Shown in pieces: positions 35,206-43,102 of a stretch of 47,393 nt of DNA. Both the position numbers and the translations under genes were made by a program. The stretch's first letter is position 1. Each line of letters starts with the position of its first letter. The notes under the pieces are model-generated. The model was not told the origin of the DNA and ran no database searches. It was given only the letters and a program-made list of their open reading frames with translations. The stretch covers positions 1 through 47,393 of the forward strand of contig JAKQOG010000260.1 in NCBI GenBank assembly GCA_029565395.1. The letters run 5' to 3'. This stretch comes from Candidatus Hydrogenedentota bacterium. Lineage in GTDB: Bacteria; Hydrogenedentota; Hydrogenedentia; Hydrogenedentales; CAILVY01.

Positions 35206-35257
35206 AACAAACTAAACTTTGGAAAAGCCCTCATTAACTGCTAATTTGCCCCTAGAT
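35174..35257. repeat. 12-base direct repeat pair bounding a 60-base insert
   Basis: TTGCCCCTAGAT occurs at 35174-35185 and at 35246-35257. The 60 bases between hold the CGACCC/GGGTCG palindrome. The right copy contains the stop codon that ends the antitoxin stub. Confidence 0.65.
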
Positions 35258-35473
35258 ACGATCCACCTCTTCTGTCACTGCCTCTTTATAAAGACCCCGC
35301 GCCAAGCGGCGAATATTCCCACGTTGCAGATGCCGCGCGAACGCCATATCCACCGCCCGGCGGCTTCCCAAGTCAAGAGACGCGTCCGGACTGAAGACCC
35401 AACTTTGAGATTGGGACTTAATCCGCCACTTCACTGCAGTATCTACAGAATCTGGTTGTTTCTTTCCAGCCAT
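35252..35473 (-). pseudogene. Truncated AbiEi/DUF6088-type antitoxin
   Basis: A 73-codon frame matches only the N-terminal winged-helix part of AbiEi/DUF6088 antitoxins. Visible are WVFSPDASLDLGSRRAVDMAFARH, LQRGNIRRLARGLY and the turn between the two; family members are usually around 200 residues. Homology is lost after GLY (residue 62) and the frame stops at 35252 inside a 12-base direct repeat. In AbiE systems the antitoxin binds palindromes in its promoter and blocks transcription of a nucleotidyltransferase toxin (AbiEii). No toxin gene is present. ATG 35473 is chosen because it follows the palindromic operator; an ATG at 35512 would read through it. It could still make a short DNA-binding peptide. 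Confidence 0.6.
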
Positions 35474-35474
35474 C

Positions 35475-35506
35475 TTGAGGGAAATTCTACATAAAATTTC
35501 CCTCAA
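35475..35506. promoter_or_regulatory. Perfect 12-base inverted repeat, likely antitoxin operator
   Basis: TTGAGGGAAATT (35475-35486) and AATTTCCCTCAA (35495-35506) are exact complements around eight bases. The palindrome ends one base before the antitoxin ATG on the minus strand. AbiEi-type antitoxins repress their own promoters through inverted repeats, so this is the probable binding site. Its perfect state contrasts with the broken gene. Confidence 0.65.
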
Positions 35507-35767
35507 AATCACGATTATTAAAAGACGTCTGAACGTTTCTGAAACGGCTCGACAGCCGAATATTTACAACCGGCTACTCCCCAGTGGATAACCACCGGTA
35601 TTATGAGCTACTTTCGTGTAGAAGCAGAACAAACAATCTTGCTATTCTACGTATGATCTCTACTCGGAGCGAGGTCAATCGATGTTTGCGGCGCCGCCCC
35701 CGGGTTAATTGAGAATTTTCCCATCGGGGTTTATCCAGTGCCGCAACGTTAACTTGAGGAATCGGAT

Positions 35768-36835
35768 GTGCAGGACTACCAGATATTAAGACCTCTTCGT
35801 GATCAATTATGTAATGATCTGCTCTCTTTGACGCTCGAATTTGGACCAACGTTTCCCGTGAAGCAAGAGGAAGTAGACAAGAGCAGAATCGTGGGCGCAT
35901 CTGATTTTTCAAGTTGCTACCCCGATCTCGATGTGCTATGTCATTACACAAATGCAACTGGCCTCGAAGGAATCATAAATTCCGGTACTTTCTGGGCAAC
36001 AAATGTTGCTTGCCTGAATGATCCAAAAGAGTTCCGGTTTGCGTACGAGGCATTCGAAGGCATGATCAGTCAAGGCGATTATGCGCTTGACAGGACGCTT
36101 GTCGGAGCATTCTTAAACGGGTTACAGACAGGTGGCCACGACTACGAGGTGGAACGCACATTCATTATCTCTTTTTCTTCACGTAGAGACGACTTGAGTC
36201 AATTTCGTCTGTATTCAGATGATGCGTGCGGATATGCTCTGGAGTTTAAGCCATGCGAGCTGATTAATGCACTTAATAATTATCTTGAGCATAGTAGTGG
36301 CGAATATTTCACCTTGAGAAGAGTCCGCTATGGTGAAGCAGAATTAGCTCCCTTTCATGCGCGAGCAATCAGCGCCTTGAAAAGCTGTATCAACCAATTG
36401 CCGTATCCAGTAAGCTCAGGTAAATTCCTTAGCGCGGTACGAGCTTTCGGTATGGATTTCCAAGAGTACTTGCGGGAAGCTGGTGTCTTTTTCAAACAAG
36501 CAGGGTACAAGGATGAAGAGGAATACAGAGTCATACTTGATGTTCCTGGTTTGTTGTTTGTACTACCCACATATTTGGATGATAAACGGGCGGTGCGCAA
36601 CAAAGGCAAATTGTCTTTAACATACATTCCATTCCAATTTCTACCAGACCCTAAAGAACAGGGGTGTTTTGTCAATCATGACAATAGTGCTGGCCTAGCT
36701 CGAATTGTCGTTGGCCCAGGCCTTGACTTTAATCTTGCCCAAAAAGAACTTGATTGTTTGCTGAGACGGAAGGAATTGCATAAAGTGGTAAACATCCAAC
36801 ACTCACAACATTTGTATAGAAGCTTGCGAGTTTGA
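35768..36835 (+). CDS. DUF2971 family protein
   Basis: A 355-residue soluble protein. DUF2971 hallmarks appear in order: LCHYTNATGLEGIINSGTFWATN with LNDPKEF near 57-88, SFSSRRDDLSQFRLYSD near 145-165, and FFKQAGYKDEEEYRV near 240-255. The family function is not established; genes of this type often lie in accessory regions. Start GTG 35768 follows GAGGA at good spacing, with no earlier ATG in frame. The gene looks clearly more AT-rich than its neighbours and sits between the antitoxin stub and a tRNA gene, suggesting transfer. Confidence 0.8.
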   Translation: MQDYQILRPLRDQLCNDLLSLTLEFGPTFPVKQEEVDKSRIVGASDFSSCYPDLDVLCHYTNATGLEGIINSGTFWATNVACLNDPKEFRFAYEAFEGMISQGDYALDRTLVGAFLNGLQTGGHDYEVERTFIISFSSRRDDLSQFRLYSDDACGYALEFKPCELINALNNYLEHSSGEYFTLRRVRYGEAELAPFHARAISALKSCINQLPYPVSSGKFLSAVRAFGMDFQEYLREAGVFFKQAGYKDEEEYRVILDVPGLLFVLPTYLDDKRAVRNKGKLSLTYIPFQFLPDPKEQGCFVNHDNSAGLARIVVGPGLDFNLAQKELDCLLRRKELHKVVNIQHSQHLYRSLRV

Positions 36836-37224
36836 ACAACTGACCATTCACTTAACATATGATCATTCACTGATTGCCAGTTAATATTAGAACATTGTCA
36901 TGACGGTATGTGAGGACGTACCACCCGAAGCTCTTAAGCGAAGACGATTATTAAAGAAGTGGCGTGCCATCCGTAGCTCGTGAATTTTGGAAAGCGTAAC
37001 TTCGGGGGCCCTCCTTCCTCCTTCGCTCCGCGTGGCGCGGAGCTTCGGAGGACACGTCGCCAAGACTTCCCACTCCGCTAAAACTCCGAGGGACATGCCG
37101 GAGGGCATCCTTCGCTTCTCCGCTCCGCTCGCAGGGGTATGATGGGTGGCGTGCCATCCTTAGCTTCGGAGCGTGTGTTAACTATGGGGGGTGGCCCTTC
37201 TCCGCTCCGCTCGCGAGCGAAGGA
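36836..37224. repeat. Intergenic repeat cluster before tRNA-Ser
   Basis: There is no supported gene here. GTGGCGTGCCATCC occurs at 36959-36972 and 37146-37159. CTTCTCCGCTCCGCTCGC occurs at 37115-37132 and 37197-37214. An inverted copy of the GCCATCCTT core lies at 37219-37228, next to the tRNA. A degenerate pair TGACCATTCACTTA / TGATCATTCACTGA lies at 36840-36870. Such clusters are typical of dispersed palindromic elements. Confidence 0.6.
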
Positions 37225-37314
<90 letters not shown>

Positions 37315-37393
37315 GCAGGGAAGTAATATTTTAGCAAAGAATCGGACACTTTCGCGAGTTTTTGGCGGATTTGAACCACACAGGGCGGGAAAT

Positions 37394-37477
37394 ACCTTCT
37401 GTGGCTGCGGCATCCTTGCCGCAGGATACGGAATAGGGTTGTTTATCTGCGGCAAGGATGCCGCAGCCACAAAAGGT
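37394..37477. repeat. 30-base inverted repeat, each arm itself a hairpin
   Basis: Arms at 37394-37423 and 37448-37477 are complementary with one mismatch. Each arm contains GCGGCA-TCCT-TGCCGC, a perfect six-base hairpin, so either a long stem or two short ones can form. It lies 80 bases beyond the 5' end of the tRNA-Ser gene, in the spacer before the SDR gene. Confidence 0.85.
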
Positions 37478-37600
37478 GCCTTGCCTTGCGCTTGATGCCG
37501 GACTGGAAATCTTCGTGAAAAAAGGGTTTAATGATAGGTTTGGCGGCGTTCGGTGTGCGGACGCCGCGGGCGAGTATTTCAACGCAAGGAGAAACGCGGT

Positions 37601-38359
37601 ATGCGTCTGAAGGACAAAGTAGCGATTATCACCGGGGCGGGTCTCGGCATGGGCCGGGAGGCGTCCGTCCTGTTTGCCCAGGAAGGGGCGAAGGTGGTGG
37701 TATTTGATTTGAATGAAGCGGCGGCGCAGGAGACGGCGGCGATCATCGAGAAGAATGGCGGGAAAGCGTTGGTGGTGGCGGGCAATGTGGCGAAGGAAGC
37801 GGATGTGAAGCGGTGCGTGGAAGAGGCGGTGGCGAAGTTCGGCAAGTTGGACATTCTGTATGCCAATGCGGGCGTGCTCTGGAAGGATCGCGACAAGTCG
37901 GTCATCGAAACGACCGAGGAAAATTGGGACATCGTGCAGGCGATCAATCTGAAAGGGCCGTTCTTCCTGACGAAGCATGGGATTCCGGAATTGCAGAAGG
38001 CGGGCGGCGGCTCCATCATTTTAGTCGGGTCGATTTCCGCGCTGGCGGGATTCTCGTTGGCCCAGGACTCCTACACCTGCGCGAAGGGCGCCCTGATCTC
38101 GCTGAACAAGTCGCTCGCGGTGCAGTTCGGCCCGGACAATATCCGCTGCAACATCATTCATCCAGGAATGGTTGACACCGCGCTGCAAGCGCCCTATCTC
38201 ACGCCGGAGAAGAAAAAAGCCATTGGCGATTCGCTCCCAATGAAGCGTCTGGGCGTGGCGCGCGACATCGCGAATGCCGCGCTGTTCCTGGCGTCGGACG
38301 AGTCCTGCTGGATGACCGGCGCGGAAATGATAATCGACGGCGGTTTCATCGCCACCTGA
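37601..38359 (+). CDS. Short-chain dehydrogenase/reductase (SDR, classical)
   Basis: A 252-residue cytoplasmic oxidoreductase. Cofactor motif TGAGLGMG is at 11-18, D36 favours NAD(H), NAG is at 89-91, and the catalytic set is a serine at 144-146, Y158 and K162. The C-terminal HPGMVDT and SDESCWMTGAEMIIDGG blocks are typical of sugar or 3-oxoacyl reductase-like SDRs. ATG 37601 follows CAAGGAG; an earlier in-frame start at 37553 adds 16 basic residues without family match. It precedes the metallophosphatase gene by 78 bases and may share a transcript. Substrate unknown. Confidence 0.93.
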   Translation: MRLKDKVAIITGAGLGMGREASVLFAQEGAKVVVFDLNEAAAQETAAIIEKNGGKALVVAGNVAKEADVKRCVEEAVAKFGKLDILYANAGVLWKDRDKSVIETTEENWDIVQAINLKGPFFLTKHGIPELQKAGGGSIILVGSISALAGFSLAQDSYTCAKGALISLNKSLAVQFGPDNIRCNIIHPGMVDTALQAPYLTPEKKKAIGDSLPMKRLGVARDIANAALFLASDESCWMTGAEMIIDGGFIAT

Positions 38360-38380
38360 GTCTTTTATGATGGTTTCATC

Positions 38381-38404
38381 GCCCGCAGTCTTGGGATTGC
38401 GGGC
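38381..38404. repeat. Seven-base-stem hairpin and short direct repeat after the SDR gene
   Basis: GCCCGCA (38381-38387) pairs with TGCGGGC (38398-38404). GGTTTCATCGCC occurs at the end of the SDR gene (38342-38353) and again at 38372-38383, a local duplication. No T-run follows, so it is not a clear terminator. Confidence 0.5.
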
Positions 38405-38437
38405 GGTGCGGGCCATGCAACAAGAAGGAGCGGTGTT

Positions 38438-40213
38438 GTGAAACGGGGCCGGATATTTGTTGTCGCGATCCTCCTGGGATTGGCGCAAACCCTGTACGGG
38501 GAAACGCTCGCGGAGCGTTCGTTTGAAAAACTGCGGGCGAACAAGCCGCTGTGCAAGGAGCAATTCGATTTCATCGTCTGCGGGGATTCAAATTCGCTCG
38601 TGGCCATCGGCCAGCCGAAGGAATTCAAAACGATGATCGCGGAGTGGAATGTATTGAAGCCCGCGTTTATCGTAAGTTGCGGCGATTTGATCCTCGGCGG
38701 AACCGCCCAAGACATCGTACCGCAGTGGGATGAATTCGAGCAGGTGGTTGGGAAATGCGAGGTTCCGTTTTTCCCGGTGCCGGGCAATCACGACATCAAT
38801 ACGGTGCCGGAAGTCGTGCAGACCTATGAACAGCGCATCGGGCCGTTGACCTATGGCTTCACCTACGGCAATTCGCGGTTTATCATATTGAACAGCGAGG
38901 AGAACGGCGCGGGCGGCCAGATCTCCCAGAAGCAGCTATCCTGGCTCAAGGAAGACCTCAACAAGTGCAAAGCGGACAATATCTTTTTGTTCATGCACCA
39001 ACCCTATTTTATGCAGAATTGGGATCAGCATTGGGCCTACGTGGCGGATGCCCTGCAGGGCTTTCCCGTGCGCGCGGTGTTCGCCGGGCACAAGCATGTT
39101 ATTCGGGACTGCGGCGTGCGGGATGGCGTTCATTATTACGTGACGGGCGGCGCGGGTTCTTATATTGAAACGCCGGAAGAAGAAGGCGGGTTTTCTCATT
39201 ACCTCCGGGTGCAGGTGAAGAAGAACCAAGTGGACATTGCGGTGATACGGCCGGGATCTGTTTTTCCTCCGGACGTGATCACGCAGGAACGGGTGGACCT
39301 GATTCGTGCGTTGCGCAATGGGATGCGTACGGAACCGGTGGACGTACCGCTGGGCGGCGGATTTAATCACACGGTTAGCGCATATGTGGAAAATCCGCTG
39401 GAGGATGCGTTCACTTCCGCCATCACCTGGAAAATTCCGGCGGGATGGCATGTGGAGCCGCTGGAAACACCCCTCAGTCTTGCACCCGGTGTAACAGCGC
39501 AATTTCCATTTCATATCTGGTCGGATGGGCCGGCACAAACCCATTTTCCCGTCCCTGCGATGGTGATGAAGATTCAGGATAATGCGCAAGTGGGTACTCT
39601 CTCCGTTGAGAAAGAAATAGACCTGATTCCCACGGCAACGTCGGTGCATGCCACGGGACCGGTCACGACGGATGGCGTATTGATGGAATGGACGCGCGCC
39701 ACGCCGATGTCCATCCCGTATGGCGTTGACTTCGATGCCGCCAATACGGCGGACTTGCGTGCCCAGGCGAGGCTGATGTGGGATGATACGCATGTCTATG
39801 TGGCGGTAGAGGCGGAAGACAACGAGTTTCATCAACCTTTTGGCGGTGATATCGTATGGTCGGCGGACAGTATCGAGTTGTGGCTGGACGGCTGGGTGTA
39901 CAGTCTCAGCCTGACGGCGCAGGGGCCACAGGTGTTTCTCAGTTGCAATCCCGAACGCGATGTGGAAGTCATCACACAAAATGTTAAGCTTGGCGTCCTG
40001 CGGGACGGGCGCCGCATCGTGTATGAAGCCGCGTTCAATGCAGCGGATCTCGCCCCGGTTCAACTGCACCCCGGCAATTCCTTCCGTTTCTCCATTCTGG
40101 TGAATGATTTGGATCCGAACGGTCCCTGCCCCATCCGGCATTGGCTCGAATTGACCCCGAAGGCCGGCACGCATTTCACCGGACCGATGGTAAAAGTGCT
40201 GCTGACGAAGTAG
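38438..40213 (+). CDS. Secreted metallophosphatase with C-terminal carbohydrate-binding-like domain
   Basis: A 591-residue exported protein. A signal peptide (MKRGRIFVVAILLGLAQTLYG) is followed by a calcineurin-like domain with CGDSN near 48-52, CGDLILGG near 81-88, PGNHD at 115-119, HQP near 187 and AGHKH near 217. The first motif has GDSN in place of the usual D-x-H, so the metal site may be altered. Residues from about 300 to 410 form a linker sandwich. The C-terminal 175 residues (DGVLMEWTRATP, ARLMWDDTHVYVAVEAEDNEF, SADSIELWLDG) match the CBM9-like fold that binds sugars. GTG 38438 follows GAAGGAG at the right distance. It may act on phosphorylated polysaccharide or another exported ester. 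Confidence 0.85.
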   Translation: MKRGRIFVVAILLGLAQTLYGETLAERSFEKLRANKPLCKEQFDFIVCGDSNSLVAIGQPKEFKTMIAEWNVLKPAFIVSCGDLILGGTAQDIVPQWDEFEQVVGKCEVPFFPVPGNHDINTVPEVVQTYEQRIGPLTYGFTYGNSRFIILNSEENGAGGQISQKQLSWLKEDLNKCKADNIFLFMHQPYFMQNWDQHWAYVADALQGFPVRAVFAGHKHVIRDCGVRDGVHYYVTGGAGSYIETPEEEGGFSHYLRVQVKKNQVDIAVIRPGSVFPPDVITQERVDLIRALRNGMRTEPVDVPLGGGFNHTVSAYVENPLEDAFTSAITWKIPAGWHVEPLETPLSLAPGVTAQFPFHIWSDGPAQTHFPVPAMVMKIQDNAQVGTLSVEKEIDLIPTATSVHATGPVTTDGVLMEWTRATPMSIPYGVDFDAANTADLRAQARLMWDDTHVYVAVEAEDNEFHQPFGGDIVWSADSIELWLDGWVYSLSLTAQGPQVFLSCNPERDVEVITQNVKLGVLRDGRRIVYEAAFNAADLAPVQLHPGNSFRFSILVNDLDPNGPCPIRHWLELTPKAGTHFTGPMVKVLLTK

Positions 40214-40313
40214 CGGCGGGTAAAACACGCAATGCTAAAAGAGCCGAGGGGGACCGATTTAAGATTTCTTGTCTTGACAATTCCTTATTTACAAGGACGA
40301 TAAGAACTCCTAA

Positions 40314-42944
40314 TTAAAGCAAGATAACGTTGCCATGAGTTCCATCGACCGTGATCCGCTGGCCAGTATGAATCCGTTTGGTGGCGGGGCCGACGTTGAC
40401 GACGGCGGGAATGCCGAATTCCCGGGCGACAATGCTTCCATGGGAAAGCAGCCCGCCCTGATCCATGACAATCGCGGCGGCGGGAAGGAAATAGGGGGTC
40501 CAACCGGGATCGGTGAAAGGCGCTACGAGGATTTCACCGGGCAATACCTGGGCTTCGCTGTCCGCCCGGAGGACAACACGGGCAGGGCCGGTAACAACGC
40601 CGGGGCTCACGGCAATTCCGTGCAGGGTGTTGCCGGTGATGACTGCCTGGCTGGGTGATTGAAGTTCTGGATTCCAGCGGCCTTTTACGAGAGAGGGAGG
40701 GCGCACGGTTTGGTTAAAGGCGTATTCCTCACGGCGTGCGGGAACCAAAGTGGCGGGATCGATGCCGGTTTCCTGATTCACTAGGCGTAAAATTTCCTCA
40801 AGACTGAGGAAGAAGATATCGTCGCGGGTGGCAAGCGCACCGCGTTCAGCCAGATGTTGGCCCAAGGCCAAGACGATATACCGGATAGCAGCACAGGTGC
40901 GCACGGCTGCGCTTTTGATATTTTCACGGAGGGTGCAGCCGCGTTGAGATCGCCACAGGGCCACGCCGAACCACCAGCGTTTGAGTGGATTATGCAGCCG
41001 CGCGCGGCATTCTTTCGTCAATGTGCCGCGTTCTTGGGCCATGTGTTCATGGTGTGCAACGGGATTCACTGAACCCATGGAGCGCAGGTAACCGCGAATG
41101 CAATCCAGGATGTAATTCGGGGTTTCGGCCCAACGCGCATTGAAAAACTCCAGTTCGCCGCGGGTATGATGACCGTGTGTGATCATGAAAGCATCCCATT
41201 GTGTCAGGAACGATTGACCCGAAGGAAAAGAGCACAATCGAGTGGATGCCGCTTCCCAGTGTTCTTCCGATACAAGCACGGTTTCGATGGCTGCGTCTGC
41301 ATGGGCGTGTTGTGCCAGCCGCCACAACTCAAGGCCGGCTTCCGCGCTGTCCATGCCGCCGAAACCCGCGAGCAGGCGGTTGGCGTATTCACCATCGGCG
41401 CCACCGAGCCATTCCCGGCAGATTTTGTCCAGATAGTTGAACCAGAGCATGCCCGATCCGGAAAAGGCAATATCCTCCAGGTTTTTCATGAGTTCGTCAA
41501 TGGTGGAATCCAGCAACGCGGCGAGTTCTTTTTCCGGCAGGGCTGAAAAGTCTTTTTTGAGCAGTTCGGTGGCCTGTTGGTTTCGCGCGGAAATAATGTT
41601 TACAGAACGCTGATGTGGACGAGTGAGAATGCGGGCAAAGAAAATGGGAGTCTTAAGCATCGCCAGGTACGGATTAAAAGACAATGGGGGAATATCTTCA
41701 TCCGGAATCTTGATCCCTTCATGAGAACCGCCGAGCGTGCGGGTGATATCCAATTTGCGCATGCCTGGGAAGCGCCGGAGCATGCCGGCCATCGTGTTGA
41801 TGTTGAAATACACGCGGCCGCCCACAAGGCCTCCGATGGGATAGCCGTCGAACGATATGCCCACCCATGAGGCAATGGCGCTCATCATTCCAGTAACGAG
41901 GCGTTCTACCAGCGACCAGGTAAGGGGCGTAACCACATCGGGCAACACTTCGCCGGTGTTGGCATTGGTCCAGACCTGGCGGTCTTCCCAAGTCTTTTCC
42001 GCGATGGCGGTGATTGGCCGGGCCTGGAGGAGATAGAGGGAGTCACCGTGCATGGCCCATTCGATATCCAGGGGCGAGCCGAAAATGGATTCGGCTTTCA
42101 ATCCCATCTCCGCCAGAGACCGCGCGGTAGTTTCGTTTAACGAAAGTTGTTTTTTTTGTTCGTCTGGCAACGGCATTTCCACCAGTTGGCCGTTATCCAT
42201 TGCGCAGGCAATCGTTTTTTCGGAGGTGGTTTGAGCAATGACCTGGAGGTTTGCCCGGGAGAATACATAACGATCCGGACTCACTTTTCCGGAGACCAGG
42301 GCTTCGCCCAATCCAAAGCAGGACTCGATAATGAGGTGATCACGCGAACCCGATATGGGATCTATCGTAAATAATACGCCCGAGGCATCCGCATTCACCA
42401 GGGACTGAACAACCACCGCCATATTCACTTCGAGGTGGGAAAAGCCGTGGCGCTCCCGATAGTCAAAAGCGCGCTCCGTCCAGAGGGAAGCCCAGCATTT
42501 TCGTACGGCCTCCGTGCAGGCATCAAGCCCTTGAATGCCCAGAAACGTATCGTATTGTCCCGCGAAAGAGTGGCCTGGCATATCTTCCGCCGTGGCGGAA
42601 GAGCGCACGGCCAATGGCGCAGTTCCCAAACGCGTCAATGCACTGCGCAGTTCCTCATGGAGCGTGGGCTCCAGCGGCACATTCACAAAATCCTGACGCA
42701 AGGCATGCAAAAGGTTCCGGCGCATTTCCGGCGGGGCGGTACGCAGTGTGTCAAGCTGTTTCTCGATCCCTTGGAGCATCCCACTGCCGCGCAGATGATC
42801 CCGGTAGGCTGCGGCGAGGATGCAAAATCCTTTGGGAACCTGAAAACCTGCCTGTATCAACCGGATCAATCCCGCGCCTTTATTCCCCAGCGCGGCGGCG
42901 TCAGGCTTTTGTATTGCATCGAAAAAAACCACAGCCATGGACAT
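40314..42944 (-). CDS. PEP synthase-like dikinase of the rifampicin-phosphotransferase type
   Basis: An 876-residue cytoplasmic enzyme. The N-terminal ATP-grasp domain (about 1-330) starts with the GNKGAGLIRLIQAGFQVPKGF block and includes AVRSSATAEDMPGHSFAGQYDTFL. A long central domain follows. The C-terminal phosphohistidine domain has GGLLSHGSIVAREFGIPAVV, with the transferred-phosphate His near 830. There is no PEP-binding TIM barrel, so it cannot be a full PEP synthase. This three-part plan and the length are those of rifampicin phosphotransferase, which moves the ATP beta-phosphate onto its target; a different small molecule may be the substrate. ATG 42944 (or 42938) fits the family start better than the far upstream ATG 43136, which would run into the divergent PBP gene. 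Confidence 0.8.
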   Translation of the reverse strand: MSMAVVFFDAIQKPDAAALGNKGAGLIRLIQAGFQVPKGFCILAAAYRDHLRGSGMLQGIEKQLDTLRTAPPEMRRNLLHALRQDFVNVPLEPTLHEELRSALTRLGTAPLAVRSSATAEDMPGHSFAGQYDTFLGIQGLDACTEAVRKCWASLWTERAFDYRERHGFSHLEVNMAVVVQSLVNADASGVLFTIDPISGSRDHLIIESCFGLGEALVSGKVSPDRYVFSRANLQVIAQTTSEKTIACAMDNGQLVEMPLPDEQKKQLSLNETTARSLAEMGLKAESIFGSPLDIEWAMHGDSLYLLQARPITAIAEKTWEDRQVWTNANTGEVLPDVVTPLTWSLVERLVTGMMSAIASWVGISFDGYPIGGLVGGRVYFNINTMAGMLRRFPGMRKLDITRTLGGSHEGIKIPDEDIPPLSFNPYLAMLKTPIFFARILTRPHQRSVNIISARNQQATELLKKDFSALPEKELAALLDSTIDELMKNLEDIAFSGSGMLWFNYLDKICREWLGGADGEYANRLLAGFGGMDSAEAGLELWRLAQHAHADAAIETVLVSEEHWEAASTRLCSFPSGQSFLTQWDAFMITHGHHTRGELEFFNARWAETPNYILDCIRGYLRSMGSVNPVAHHEHMAQERGTLTKECRARLHNPLKRWWFGVALWRSQRGCTLRENIKSAAVRTCAAIRYIVLALGQHLAERGALATRDDIFFLSLEEILRLVNQETGIDPATLVPARREEYAFNQTVRPPSLVKGRWNPELQSPSQAVITGNTLHGIAVSPGVVTGPARVVLRADSEAQVLPGEILVAPFTDPGWTPYFLPAAAIVMDQGGLLSHGSIVAREFGIPAVVNVGPATKRIHTGQRITVDGTHGNVILL

Positions 42945-43102
42945 CAGACAACGCGTTCCTTTCTCCCCCGGTATAGACGCCATACTAACAGGGCATTCCC
43001 TTCCGGTTAAACGAAACCCGTGATGAAAAATACGACAGGGGGAAGGCGCATGAATCTTTTGGTGTTTTTCCGGTATCATTATAAGAATAGACAAATAATT
43101 CC

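Noticed and set aside
35219..35494. Plus-strand frame over the antitoxin stub
   Set aside because: The minus strand matches AbiEi/DUF6088, while the plus frame matches nothing.
38936..40228. Minus-strand frame (430 codons) opposite the metallophosphatase, and similar ones at 43646-44917 and 33035-34084
   Set aside because: All are antisense to well-supported genes and show no family motifs.
40275..40303. TTGACA followed 17 bases later by ACGATA after the metallophosphatase gene
   Set aside because: The -10 is poor, and on the plus strand there is no gene to drive, since the next gene is on the minus strand.
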